The notes: generated by a model from the sequence alone, not told the origin. A DNA stretch of 64,000 nt from Dryocosmus kuriphilus (GCA_038277395.1 CM076196.1:128709410-128773409); one strand, 5' to 3'; counted from the first letter of the stretch, positions 33,775 to 45,600 are shown. Program-made: numbers and translations.

Positions 33775-34344
33775 TTTTTTTTTTTTTTATGAAACATGAA
33801 TTCAGTGTATTTGACTGCTAAAAAAGAGTTTTCACCGCTATTAGAACTCCGAGTAAATAAATTTTTTCTCATACGCTCTAATGATGTGTATGTGTGTATG
33901 TATGTATGTACGTGTAAATAATAATATAAAATAACTTCATACACTTTCAAAGACATTGAGGGACAATAAAGTATCATTATTGTTATATAAATGTACATAA
34001 TTATAATCAGTTTTTTAGTACACTGTCATATATTAAAAAAAAATTATTATAATACGACAAAAATAAATAATTATAATCATGTTTTGAGTACTTAGCGTTT
34101 ACCTGATGCCATGAATCTTGATATACAAGGTATTTTATATATATGTGTGTGTGTGTATATTATGTGTATATGTATGTGTATTATTATGGTTAGTAATATA
34201 TATTATTTATTAAAAATGCTTTACATATTTCAATAATGAATTAATTCCCTAATAACAAGTATAATAACATACAAAAGAATAAAATAAAAGGAAAAAAACA
34301 AAATGAAAATTGTGTCCTATGTAGAAGAATAATGTTTAAAAAAA
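33775..34344. repeat. Right TIR block of the long-TIR element
   Basis: Inverted copy of about 21526-22068, including CATACACTTTCAAAGACATT and TAATAACAAGTATA, with (TG)n/(TA)n microsatellite sequence near 34136-34180. Minus-strand frames here are not genes. Confidence 0.85.
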
Positions 34345-35615
34345 TCTGCCCGCTTCGCGGGCACATTCTCATCGCGCGCTTCGCGCGAAGTATGAGCGCG
34401 CCTAGGGCGCGCGTCTGTTGGCACTCGCGCTTCGCGCTCGACATTTGGCTCGCGCTTCGCGCTCGATAGATTATTCACCTCGCGCTACGCGCTCGGTGTT
34501 TCTGGATGGTATAAACCTTTAAATTAAAAATTCCAAAAGAAATTATTTTACTTAAGGCTCTATCGCCCTTAAGGAATACATTCTCATCATGACACTCGCG
34601 CTTCGCGCTCGATAATTACATTTTTTAAAACGCATTGTAGATTGGTAAAGTTTTTTAGTGATTTTCCAAATTTTCACAATAGAGGATTTCGATTCTTAAA
34701 AGTAAAACGATGAGCCTTAACGAATAAATTTTGTAGCTCTTTCCAAGGTGAACAATTCTGCTTGTTAATATTTTCTCATATCTTGCATAGTTTTGCTGAA
34801 AAGTGGTTTTCTTTGTATTTCATAACATATTTCACAAATAACTCAAAAAATACTTGACTGCTCAAAAAAATGGTAGAGAGCAAATTTGTAGATCTTTTTC
34901 AGGTGAACAACTTTGTTTCTTATTATTTTTTCCGTATCCTTCATAGTTTGGCGGGAAATTTGAAATTTTTAATTTTTAATAACGTTTTATCGATTAAAAC
35001 AAAAACCGTGCATTATATAAAAAAATGGTTAAAACAAAATTTGTAGATCTTTTTAAATTGAACAACTTTGTTCTTTACCATTTTTTTATATCTTGAATAT
35101 TTTGGCGGGAAACCACAGTTTTTTAATTTTAAGAGCGTTTTCTTGATTAAAACAAAAACCGTTCATTTTATCGAATAACGGTTAAGACAAAATTTGTAGA
35201 TTTTTTTGAGATGAACAATTTTATTTTCTTACGTTTTTTTTTATCTCTCATAGTTTAGTCGAAAAATGAATTTCTTGATTTTGTGTAAACCGTTTTTGAT
35301 GGATAAAACCATAATCGTTGGTCAAAAACCGCTGGTTAACGAACTCGTCCTTTCTTTTTGGACCTTAAAGTAGTCTGCCAAAGCGCAATCCAATCCGATT
35401 AGTCCTTCAAAAGTTATCGTGGGAACAGACGACAAAGACAACGACAACGGCGACAACGACAACGACGACAACAACGACGACAACGCCAACAGACAGACAG
35501 ACACGGTCGTAAAAACCATTTTTTCGGATTCAGGAGGTCTTAAAACGTGGAGATTTCATGAAATCCGCGAAAGTCAAATTTTGCATAAATCTAATACCTT
35601 CTCTGATGAGAATGT
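34345..35615 (-). mobile_element. HINE-like element, copy B (inverted)
   Basis: 1,271 bp in the opposite orientation to A and C: starts TCTGCCCGCTTCGCGGGCA and ends CTCTGATGAGAATGT. Same internal order as A, with the microsatellite (CGACAACGAC units) at 35420-35495. The unfilled T/A-run is preserved in the left TIR near 21526 (ATAATTTTTTAAAAC). Confidence 0.75.
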
Positions 35616-35762
35616 AAAAATTAAAATTTTATCGGTATAAGGCTAGAAGGGCACAGCCCCATTCTGAAGATTTTGAGACGACCCTGCTCGTCGGGATATG
35701 ACCGGAGACACATCTGGTGGCATCCTCGGGTCTGTCTCTGGAAGTTTGAATGGACCCTTTTT
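35616..35762. repeat. Right TIR block of the long-TIR element
   Basis: Inverted copy of about 21390-21526, including TCTGGTGGCATCCTCGGGTC. Lies between HINE-like copies B and C. Confidence 0.85.
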
Positions 35763-35912
35763 ACATTCTCATCAGAGAAGGTATTAGATTTATGCAAAAT
35801 TTGACTTTCGCGGATTTCATGAAATCTCCACGTTTTAAGACCTCCTGAATCCGAAAAAATGGTTTTTACGACCGTGTCTGTCTGTCTGTCTGTTGGCGTT
35901 GTCGTCGTTGTT

Positions 35913-35944
<32 letters not shown>

Positions 35945-37004
35945 CTGTTCCCACGATAACTTTCGAAGGACTAATCGGATTGGATTGCGCTTTGGCACAC
36001 TGCTTCAAGGTCCAAAAAGAAAGGACGAGTTCGTTAACCAGCGGTTTTTGACGAACGGTTATGGTTTTATCCATCAAAAACGGTTTACACAAAATCAAGA
36101 AATTCATTTTCCGACTAAACTGTGAGAGATACAAAAAAAACGTAAGAAAGTAAAATTGTTCATCTAAAAAAAAGCTACAAATTTTGTCTTAACCGTTTTT
36201 TGATAAAATGAACGGTTTTTGTTTTAATCAAGAAAACGCTATTAAAATTAAAAAACTCTGGTTTCCTGCCAAAATATTCAAGATACAAAAAAGTGGCAAA
36301 GAACAAAGTTGTTCAATTTAAAACGATCTACAAATTTTGTTTTAACTATTTTTTGATAAAATGCACGGTTTTTGTTTTAATCGATAAAACGTTATTAAAA
36401 ATGAAAAATTTCAAATTTCCCGCCAAATTATGGAAGATACGGAAAAATAATAATAAGCAAAATTGTTCGCCTCAAAAAGGTCTACAAATTTGCTTTCTAT
36501 CATTTTTTTGATCAGATGCGTAGTTTTTGAGTTATTCGTGAAATATTGTATGAAATATAAAGCAAACCACTTTTCAGCAAAACTGTGCAAGATATGAGAA
36601 AATATTAACAAGCAGAATTGTTTACCTTGGAAAGAGCAACAAAATTTATTCGTTAAGACTCATCGTTTTACTTTTGAGAATCGAAATCCTCTATTGTGAA
36701 AATTTGGAAAATCACTAAAAAACTTTACCAATCTACAATGCGTTTTTAAAAAATGTAATTATCGAGCGCGAAGCGCGAGTGTCATGATGAGAATGTATTC
36801 CTTAAGGGCGATAGAGCCTTAAGTAAAATAACTTCTTTTGGAATTTTTAATTTAAAAGTTTATACCATCCAGAAACACCGAGCGCGTAGCGCGAGGTGAA
36901 TAATCTATCGAGCGCGAAGCGCGAGTGCCAACAGACGCGCGCCCTGGGCGCGCTCATACTTCGCGCAAAGCGCGCGACGAGAATGTGCCCGCGAAGCGGG
37001 CAGA
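35763..37004 (+). mobile_element. HINE-like element, copy C
   Basis: 1,242 bp with the same ends and layout as copy A: ACATTCTCATCAGAGAAGG at the start, GTCTGTCTGTCTGTCTGTTGG microsatellite at about 35876, ~150-bp tandem units, and 3' hairpin GCCCGCGAAGCGGGC plus AGA. The left TIR shows the empty site GAGTAGAAAAAAGGGTCC near 21378-21395. Confidence 0.75.
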
Positions 37005-37557
37005 TTTTTTTTACTCTTTTTTTCTATTACTTTAGCACGCGCCTCGCCTCATTAAACTGAAAATTATTCCAAGCCCTATTTCTTCCAAACGATAAGTTTT
37101 ATAAAATTTTTACGGATAGAATATCAATCAGTGTACAAAACCCTAAATTTCAAGCCATTAAACGGCGCGATATCTTCAATCAATTTCGAGATAAAGGCCT
37201 TCATGAAAAAGGCTTAAAACAACGAGATTTTAAAGCATTTTTGAATTTCAGAAACTGCTGCTGCATTCAGAAAATGTTGCAGAATATACCACCAATTTTT
37301 CAAATATTTACCATCATATCCTTAGCTTTGCGGTCAAGTTCTTTTATATCGGCTTATGAGCAGCGGGCCAAATTACAGCACGTTTGTTACTATTTCATTG
37401 AACAGCTTGGAACTGACAATCTTTACACTAATTACTACAAGACAGTTGTATTCAGAAAACCTGACAGATTCTTTTAATCTTTATTAGAATTCGCTGAGTT
37501 TATTCCCTGAGGAGCTATAGCCTTTGAAAGTCCAGGGTCGCTGATTTTTTGAGGTGA
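37005..37557. repeat. Outer right TIR block
   Basis: Inverted copy of 20841-21385, including GCGCGATATCTTCAA and CCTTTGAAAGTCCAGGGT. The outermost ~20 bp are only partly alike, so the terminus is approximate. Confidence 0.8.
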
Positions 37558-37617
37558 TACGCATGGCCCGATACCAACTTCACACAGCCATAAGTAAAGA
37601 AAATTGCTAAATACAAA

Positions 37618-37651
37618 GGTGCCGCTGGTGTCACGTGTCACCAGCGGCGCC
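37618..37651. repeat. Strong hairpin around CACGTG
   Basis: GCCGCTGGTG and CACCAGCGGC are perfect inverted 10-mers separated by TCACGTGT. Isolated and GC-rich in an AT-rich stretch. Probably a terminus or core of a decayed element. Confidence 0.6.
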
Positions 37652-37759
37652 ATTAACATTCCAAAGTTTTTATTACTGAAACTAAAAGCTTAGAATTTTT
37701 AAAATATTGCACGAAAAAGATAATAACGAAATTGATTAATTTTCACTCAATGTTCATGA

Positions 37760-38636
37760 GGTGGAGCTGGGTCAGGTGACCCCAACGGCGCCTCCAAACG
37801 GACCAAGAGCGTTTTAAGACCAATATTTTGTACATATTTTGTGCAATTATGTAGTATAAGGTAAACATTCAGAAATAAATTTTTAGAAAAGAAAATATTA
37901 AAAAGTAATCAATTATAACATATTAACGTGTATGCTCCCATCGGCACTACTTTTCAAAACCCAACTTTTTCTGGTTTCTTTGTCCAATATTTTGTATAGA
38001 ATTTGTACAAATTAACAGAACAAACCCCAATACTTTACTTACATTTTTCAAAAAGTTATTAATTATAACAAGTTTTGCGTGTGTGACACCAGGGGCACTA
38101 CTTTCCAAACCAAATATTTTTCAGTTCTTTTGTGTCAAATATTTTGTACAGAATTTGTATAAGCTAAAAAAATTTGTACAATTTTGCACAAGAGAGACTT
38201 AAAGAATGAAGCTTATGTCCCACTCTTAACCGGAAGTACCAGCGTCACGTGACCTCAGCACTGACATTTTTTAAAATACACTTTTAAGTAACTAGTCATT
38301 TTTCTAACAATTTAGACTAGATTGTACAAGAAAACGATTTGTCTATGTATCATTTTTGAACTGGAAATTCTGTAAAAAAATATTGGACAACAAGAAAGGG
38401 GAAAAAATTGGGCTTTGAAAAGTAGTGTGGATGGGGTCACACGCTCAAAATTTGTTATATTTGATAAACTTTTGAAAAATGTAAGTAAAATATTGGGGTT
38501 TGTTCTGTTAGCTTATACAAATTCTGTACAAAATATTGAACAAAGAGAACTTGAAAATATTGGATTTGAAAAATTAGTGCTACTGGGGTCACACACGCAA
38601 AACTGGTTATAATTTATAACTTTTTGAAAAATTTTC
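37760..38636. repeat. Inverted cluster of ~170-bp repeats
   Basis: AATATTTTGTAYAGAATTTG with a nearby GTGTGACACC/GGGTCACACRC phrase occurs two or three times in one orientation (37800-38180). It occurs at least twice in the opposite orientation (38360-38636), around a centre near 38260. No coding content. Looks like a decayed foldback element. Confidence 0.6.
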
Positions 38637-38744
38637 TGACATGTTTTGGAATGAAAAAAAGTAAACAGAGTTTTAGATTGCCAAACGGATATAAAAGGAG
38701 AGACGTGGATAGAAGGACCGATTGATCTGAGCTCGAAATTACAT
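38637..38744 (+). repeat. ~110-bp dispersed repeat with a TATA-like core, copy 1
   Basis: TCTGACATGTTTTGGAATG then AGTAAACAGAGTTTTAG, CCAAACGGATATAAAAGG and GGACCGATTGATCTGAGC. The same order is seen at 50435-50549. ATATAAAAGG resembles a TATA box followed about 30 bp later by a GATCTGAG phrase. No gene follows. Confidence 0.55.
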
Positions 38745-40021
38745 ATGTCTCTATTACCCTTTTTCTTTTCTTCCCTTGTTATTTCCCTTATCTTTTGTTG
38801 AATCTTTCTTTCTTTTTTTTTTCGTCCCTAATCTGTTTTTCTTTTTATAACTTCCTACTTGGCTCCCCATCCCTATAGTAGCAAAATATGGTTGCAGTCT
38901 GGCACCAGTGTGGTATCAGGCGAAAAGTAGACGAATCTGGTTGCAGGCTGGTGTCAAACATATTATAAAAGGTAGATGCGTAACGGGGTGTCAGAGTGGG
39001 GGAATGATATGTATAGGTAATCATTTTTTCTTTTCGAAATATTTCTTTAATTGAAAGCATTTTAATTAAATGCTCCAAGCTGCGTTTAGATTGAAGTATA
39101 CCGGATTGCTTGGTTTAAAATTGAAATTTCTGAAAATAGTATAATTTAGAAAGCTTATCAAAAAATGTATTGGTAAGTATTGGATCCATCAGTAGTTTTT
39201 TCACGATTAAGAATTGGATTTCCAATACTTTACCAAAACTACTGTTCTATAAAAAGTTTTATAAAATGTAGTAAATTCATAAACCTTTAAAATTTTATAA
39301 TTTTAGGTCCAAACTACATTGACTATTTTCTCCCTAGCTTTGTTTCTAAACAAAAAACAAATTTTGAAAAAAGTGTCCCATGAGAAAAAGTCAAATTTAT
39401 TGTTAACCTTTATTTTTGTAGGTAAAAAAACCTATTGAAAGAGTGGTAGACAACATTTTTTAAATTGATAATTAACAGTTCAAAATCGCCAAAAAAGGTG
39501 GTATTGTCTCAAAAATCACTAAATTCTTATTTTCATAAATAAAAAATTAGAACCCCACTTTTTAACCTGGTATAGCTTTTGAAGAAAAACACCTCAGCTT
39601 TCTTTTCAAATAAAAAAATAAAATTAACACCTTTTCATTCAGATGAGAATGTAAAAATAAAAAATGCGCCTTCTTCCAAAAAAAACTCAAATTTGGTTTG
39701 CACCTTCATTTGTAAAGGTCAAATATATATATTTTTTAGAATGCTTATGATTATTGGAAAGGTTGTGAAAACCCTTGTCAAAATTGTACTAGAAAACACT
39801 TTGCCTAAGTTTGACTCAATATAGATCGAAAAACTTTGATTTTTTTAGTGGAAACACTTAAGAATTAATGCCCCAAATTTTTAATTTCTAATCTAAGACT
39901 TACAGATTTTACAAGATTATTAATTTCAATTTAATCGAAAAAATCTTATTTTTTATCTAAATCCTTAAACCAAATTAAATTTAAGAAAGTCTAGAAATTG
40001 CAAGATAAAGTATTATACGGG
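38745..40021. other. AT-rich stretch, no gene
   Basis: A CT/TC-rich patch (38755-38835), a short repeat with GGTTGCAGNCTGGYRYCA at 38890 and 38940, and otherwise low-complexity A/T sequence. Nothing coding. Confidence 0.45.
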
Positions 40022-40413
40022 TTACGTTGAGATATGTGCCCATGTTCACAGGTAAAATTGACGCGTATGGGTCAAAATTCCTACTAAAAGAGTCAGCATT
40101 GAGGTGGGAGAACCTGGGCCGGGGGTCGTTTTGTGAAAATAAACCTTTGCAACATTTGTTCGGTTTGTTGGAGGTTACATTGTTATGACCTTGGATTTGA
40201 CTTTCACCCATACGTTCAAGGTCATTTCAAGGTCAATTTTACGTCTTATTCATAATTCAAAAGAATACAGAATTTTTAAGAGTAATTCTGGTAAGAATCA
40301 ACTGCTTCAGAACCAGGCCCAGGTTCTCCCACCTCAATGCTGACTCTTTTAGCAGGAATTTTGACCCATACGCGTCAATTTTACCTCTAAACATGGGCAC
40401 ATATCTCAACGTA
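40022..40413. mobile_element. Foldback MITE, ~95-bp arms
   Basis: TACGTTGAGATATGTGCCCA to GAGAACCTGGGCC (40022-40112) is inverted at 40316-40413 with only a few differences. The loop contains TTCAAGGTCATTTCAAGGTC-type repeats that also fill the ends of the 8202-11109 transposon. No target duplication is evident. Confidence 0.75.
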
Positions 40414-40631
40414 AAATTTCTGGCTCTTTCAGAATCTGAAGTAAAAAATAGGGGTTTCTATTCAAAAAACGAAAGATGACCTTCAAATGACATTGATCCT
40501 TGACCTCAAGGTCAAGGGCAAGGTCACCATCAGTTGGCCCCCTCTGTAACCTACAATTTTTGTCCTAAACATTTTTCTCCTACCCTTATGGTTAACGAAA
40601 TAATTGACTGGTTAAATTAAAATGACTCACC

Positions 40632-40634
<3 letters not shown>
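40414..40634. other. AAGGTCA-rich tail ending in CACCCTGTATA
   Basis: Several GACCTTGA/AAGGTCA phrases (40475-40530). It closes with GACTCACCCTGTATA, an end typical of insect mariner-type MITEs. No matching left end found. Confidence 0.4.

Positions 40635-40668
<34 letters not shown>
40635..40668. repeat. (TA)n microsatellite
   Basis: Uninterrupted TA repeat directly after CACCCTG. Confidence 0.9.
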
Positions 40669-40671
<3 letters not shown>

Positions 40672-41905
40672 TATTTTAAACAAAATATTTACTATAGTAC
40701 AAGAAAGAATTTTGAAGACATATTTTTGTTTAAATTGACACTTAATAAGTACTTTATTATAAATTAATCAGTTCATTATATTCTCTACCAGTGAATAACT
40801 CACAAGGGGAAGGCCAGGTAGTTTGCTTTTAGTTTGGAATCATAATTTTAGTAAAGAAAGACTATGACCACAAACTAAAATAAATTGTGAAATTCCTAGG
40901 ACGTAATATTTGACCAGCTTCGACAAAAACGATTTAAAAAAATTAGTCGTACGTCTTATAAGGTTGAAAAATAATTATCTTATTTTAAAATATGCACAAA
41001 ATTTAATAAAAATGATAAAGTTAAGAACTTTCATAAAAAATAAATTTCTCTGTGAGGAAAGTTGTAAAAAGCGAGTTTTTCATTGAAAAAAAAAAAACAC
41101 GTAAGATGTTTATTTTTGTAAAATTGAAGAAAAATAGAAGAAAAGTGATTATATAAACATTTTAATACAAAAAAAACAACAAAAAAATTGACAAAAGTGG
41201 AGGCAGCGAGAATCAAGCCCGCAAACTTCCGAGTAGAAACTCGGAGCTTTGCGCTGCCTAAAAGTAGACAAGTTTAGAAATATACATATATTTTTCAACC
41301 ATTTAAGAGAAGGAGGAATTTTTTGAATCCGTTTTTCTCAAGAAATGTATATTTTTATTTTTCTATGTATATTTTGATTAGCTCAATTTCGATTTAAAAT
41401 TTTTCAGTTGAAAAATTTAATAAAGTGAACTAAATAAATTTATTTTAATTCTAATTACATAATATCAGGATCTGATAATAAAAAAAAATAAAACTTTTTA
41501 AGTTGAAATTTTTATCCGATATGTCCAAATCACGAAATATTGGATTGGGATATTTCAGTTTCGTTTCATGGCATCATGGGGGATCGAGGCGCACGGCGGG
41601 AGTTACTGACAGCGGCCCCAACCGGCTGTTGGCAAACTATTTCGATTGGCGCGATCGGAGGAAAGAAGAGCAAGGAGAGAACTGACTTTTTTCGCCGGAC
41701 GCGCCGTCTATATTTATGTTTCCATTTCAACTACTATCACTCCTTTTTCCGCTGTTCCCTGTCTTCTTACTTTGTTTACTTTTCCCCCAACACCTAAATA
41801 ATTTTTTAGTAACTCTGCTCTTTCATTCCCTTCTCTTATATTTAGATCTAGTATTATTGTCAGGTTGTTTCTACTTTCGCATCTCTTTCTTCTTTCAATC
41901 TCCCT
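40669..41905. other. AT-rich stretch; LINE-related C/T-rich tail at its end
   Basis: No gene. A tRNA-like fold is at 41202-41258. 41560-41700 is a GC-richer patch with no recognisable protein. From 41700 the plus strand becomes C/T-rich, continuing into the coiled-coil remnant on the minus strand. Confidence 0.4.
41202..41258 (-). other. tRNA-like fold (probable pseudo-tRNA or chance)
   Basis: GGCAGCG and CGCTGCC can pair as an acceptor-like stem. Inside, CCGAG-TTTCTA-CTCGG forms a strong hairpin and GGGCTTGATTCTCG is a weak B-box. There is no D arm and the length is only 57 nt, so it is not a normal nuclear tRNA. Confidence 0.25.
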
Positions 41906-42746
41906 TTATAACGCATTTTCCTTCTTCGCTATTCCCTCCAAATCCCCCTTCCCCTGTGGGGCTTGATTTTTCTCCATCAACTCCACTTTGGTTCTTAGTT
42001 CTTTGTCTATTGCCCAGTACTTTAAAATTTTCTCTTCTTCCACCTCCTCTATCTTATTTTTGTCTTTCTCTACCTTAATTTCTTCCAATTCTTTTACCCG
42101 TTTTTCTAAAATCATCATTTTTTGCCTGTTCCTCTCTCTCTCTCTCTCTGGCTCCTTTCTCAACTCCCTTACTTCCATCTCTAACTCCCCCTTCCCTTCA
42201 GGTCCGTAATGTCTTTCCCATTTTTCATCCCTCTTTTTCAATTCATCCCTAATTCCTCTCAACTCCTTAATCGTGTCTCCGGTCTGTTTCTCGTTGCCCT
42301 CCATCGTCGTTTACCCTTCTTTTATCTCTCTCATTTCTCTACTTAGGTTTCTAATCTTTTTCATTATAATTTCCAAAGCATTCCCTACCATTTTCTCTTT
42401 CTTATCCCTTCTCTCATCTGTTGTTTCATCTATATTTCCCGCGTCAAATATTCCGACCAGTTGAGTTCCCTTCCCTCCTTGATTCCTTCTATTTCTATCG
42501 TTTGGCGATCTCACCATGATCTTGGCGTTTTTCTTAACCAGGTAGCCACAAAATTCTTTTTCTTTTTCTCAGTGCTGAAATCGTCTCCAAATCACCTTTG
42601 CTATGTAACCTGGTCCTTGATTCACTGACATTTTCCCAGCCTAGTTTCCTTCCCGCCGGTCCACCTTCCCCCACCTTTTTTACCTCTTTAGTTTTCATTT
42701 CCTGATTGGGTATGAAAAACTTTACTTCTGTGTCGGCCTCACTCAA
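41906..42746 (-). pseudogene. LINE ORF1-like coiled-coil protein remnant
   Basis: Three minus-strand pieces: 42746-42534, then after a frameshift 42517-42311, then after one stop 42304-41906 in the same frame. The product is rich in Glu, Lys and Arg. Heptad-like stretches such as MEVRELRKEPERERERNRQK and MMILEKRVKELEE predict a coiled coil, preceded by a basic/polar N-terminal part. Coiled-coil ORF1 proteins of insect non-LTR retrotransposons look like this. No RT follows here, so it is either a 5' fragment or an unrelated coiled-coil sequence. Identification is tentative. Confidence 0.4.
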
Positions 42747-44480
42747 TTTTTTCTGCTTTCGAACTCTCCATTTTGCTCCGCCGATAAACTACTTACCGGC
42801 TTCTCCATTCATTCGCGCCTGCCCTCACAGATGGTGATTTTGATATTCTCCCTCCTAACTCATTTAACCCTTTTGCTATAATTAAATTAATTCCCCTTAT
42901 ATTTTATGTGCACCCCACTTCTCCCCCCGATGCAGGTCGCAATTAATCTCTTTATCAGTTGAATATAAAATAGGTTGCACGAAAAATATTTTTTCCTACG
43001 TAAAAAACATGAAAATTTTTATATTGGGTATATACTCGTATATATCTATCACAAAAGACAAAAAAGTTTTAAAATTTCGTTGCAAATATTTGAAATAATT
43101 TTCCGCACCTTATACTAATTTTGCAACCCCAAAGTTAATATGGAAGCCTGTGAAATTAACAAAAATTGAGATGCCATGTTTTTTACAAATAAAAGGAATT
43201 GCAAAAGTTTTGCAAATTGGACAAACCATATTTAGATAAGTTAGATATAAGTGACGCTGGTAAATTTTCATCGTTCTAAACTTTTTACTTTCATGACTAT
43301 TTACCAATGTTTTAATTCACAAAAAAAACTTGTTATGAATTCTGCATAATATAAGCTAAAATGTTCCACGTGGAATCCAGGTTTAACCTGTCTAACCTAT
43401 AAATTTCACCCTGATAATATTCCGTTTTGCCGAAAAATGCGTTCGGGGCTGGCTGGCCAAGCAATTTTGGGGCAAGTTTCACTAGTAATTATCGTAGTAC
43501 TTATCATAGTTGTACGTTTATTTTTGCCTTTCTTATGATACTCGATACTTTTTACATTTTTCAGTTTCTAACGTGGAGACAATGAGAAACTATAAAAATA
43601 AATAGCGAGGGCCAAGTTCCTGACCGCATAATGAAGAACGTAAATGAAAGCGACATGTAGCTAAAGTTTTCTATGAACAAATTTCTTAAGCCTCAGTCTG
43701 CTGCCATTGAAGTTCGTCAATAAAGTTTTTTCAAAGAAATAAAATAATATTTCTCTGTGAAAATAGTTTCTCAAACATGACCAACTAACCCTGTATGCCT
43801 GGCCAGTTTGCCCTGGCCTAAAGTTGGCCAATTTTTCGCGACTTGCTGAGCTATTTTTTTATCACAGCGCAAATTAATTTGTAAATGTTCACATTATTTT
43901 AGAATAGTAGTCAAGGATATACTTATTAATTATGCACAGTCATCATTGATGTAAACCCAATTATTAAAGTTTTAAAAACCAAGTGGTAAAAAGTTGTCCA
44001 ACTAGTACCGGCCTCCCCTACGCACAATTTTTTAATAATATTTTGCTAAGCGAAGAGAAAATAAGTTTGAAAATTAATAAAGCATTAATATATGTTTCTT
44101 AGTTGCGATTTGAAAATACAAAAATAATCCATTTCGGAAGCAAGAAGAAGGTAGAAATTTTTTCATTTATAGACATTATTATATTATATATATATATATA
44201 AAATTTAATAATTATAATAAAATATTGGGTAAACAAGGAAAATAAGAAGAAAACTCTTCAAAATTTCACCCAAGCAATTAACGTCCAAGAAATTTTAAAA
44301 ATTTAAATAGAGAGAAATATGATATATTTGGACAACCAAAATAAAGTAAAAAAAGGAAAGAGGAAAGAATTAAGAAAGCAGCCTCCAAAACCCCTTCTTT
44401 CTCAATTAAAAAAAAAAAAATAAATAATATATATATATATATATAGTTCGCGTTGTCATGTAGTACGGAAAAATTGAAAG
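42747..44480. other. AT-rich stretch, no gene
   Basis: Only scattered short repeats: GGCTGGCTGGCCAAG at 43446, TGGCCAGTTTGCCCTGGCC near 43800, and TA microsatellites at 44185-44202 and 44427-44444. Nothing coding. Confidence 0.45.
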
Positions 44481-45600
44481 CTGACTTAAACGATCCGACA
44501 GACGACTGGTGCTACACTAAAATAAGACAAATTAAAAAAAGACCGCAAGAACACAAAAAATGGCGAGTACGAGACTCTTAACTGTATTTTTGCAGAACGG
44601 ACCCTTTAGAATATACTCTATTACCAGACTCTAACCCATGGAAACTCGTCGTACCGAAAAAATTACGAAGTCAGGTTCTAAAAGAAAAACACTACAGTAC
44701 ACAAGCGGGACATTTAGTTCAGAGAAAACGCATGAGAGAATTTCGGATTACTACTTCTGGCCAGGGATGTATTCGGAAATAATCAAATACGAAAAAAACT
44801 GTACGGTATGTCAGAGACCGAAACCGAGTAACCAGGTAAAAATAGGAAAAAGAATTGTAGAGGAACCTTGGACCATGAATGCTGCAGATGTCATGGGACC
44901 ATTGCCAACATCGAAAAAAGGAAAAAATCAGTACATATTAGTTTTCGTGGATATTTTCACAAAATGGGTGGAAATTAACCCTATTAGAAAAGCAAACGGA
45001 ACTACAATACAGAGTTTCATAAACGTGTTATTTCACGCTGGGGAACACCGCGGATTCTCCATACAGATAATGGCACAGAATTCGCAAATATAAATATGCA
45101 CGAATTAACGGAAAAATTTAGAATTAGACACTCAAAAACGCCAAAATACTACCCCCAAGCTAACCCGACCGAAAGGTATAATAGGACAATTAAGCAAATA
45201 ATTAAAGCGTACCTAAATAAAGATCACTCTGCGTGGCATGAACACATAGAAGACCTACAATTTGCGATAAATACGAGCAAAAATGGGACGACACAATTCA
45301 TCCCTGCATTTTTAAATTTGGGTCGCGAATTGGAACCACTACAATCCCTTAAAAGATATCTAGAACTGACAGGCTTGGAAAATTACAGTTAATAAAGGAA
45401 GAAGTTCAAAAGAATTTGGACGAAGCTAAAGATAAAGAAGCTACAAGGTATAATTTAGGGAGAAGGGAAATTGAATAAAAAATAGGAGATAAAGTTCTAA
45501 AAAGAGTAACAAAACTGTCAAATAAAGCAGATAAAAAGTCAGGAAAACTTTTCGACTAGTACGAAGGTCCATTTTAATGAAGAAGAAAATCTCCCCCACA
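44480..45600 (+). pseudogene. pol: Gypsy-type integrase remnant (Gypsy no. 2)
   Basis: Plus-strand integrase in pieces. The zinc-binding N-terminal region has YYFWPGMYSEIIKYEKNCTVCQ (44748-44816); its His residues lie upstream in another frame. The catalytic core has NAADVMGPLPTSKKGKNQYI with the first Asp (about 44885), LHTDNGTEF (second Asp) in the next frame after a frameshift near 45045, and ANPTERYNRTIK (Glu, about 45170). The frame stops at 45392 and decays downstream. The upstream RT/RNase H part is missing, so this is a 5'-truncated copy. Gypsy superfamily is well supported; clade is not. Confidence 0.8.

Larger units (their letters stand above)
20841..37557 (-). mobile_element. Long-TIR transposon with OTU + IS630-like transposase, swollen by four insertions
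   Basis: The left TIR (20841-22622, ~1.78 kb) is inverted relative to five blocks on the right: 27290-27463, 32097-32499, 33775-34344, 35616-35762 and 37005-37557. These blocks add up to ~1.85 kb. Removing the four insertions gives an original element of about 8.3 kb with a ~4.7-kb middle that holds the transposase gene (24441-26501, minus). Outer ends are degenerate: TAGCTAAAAATGAGCAACCC on the left against TCACCTCAAAAAATCAGCG read inward on the right. Both are preceded by GTA, so a TA duplication (20839-20840 and 37558-37559) is possible and would fit the IS630/Tc1 group. The exact ends remain uncertain. Confidence 0.7.

Noticed and set aside
33627..34444. Minus-strand frames across the GCGCGAAGCGCG-rich tract
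   Set aside because: They cross from TIR sequence into HINE-like repeats. No protein similarity, and the frame depends on repeat content.
20841..37557. Second palindrome as another Polinton
   Set aside because: No matching 6-bp duplication at its ends and no Polinton genes. The internal gene is an IS630-like transposase and TA flanks are more consistent.
37800..38640. Possible telomeric or centromeric satellite
   Set aside because: Only a few diverged units in two orientations, not a long homogeneous array.
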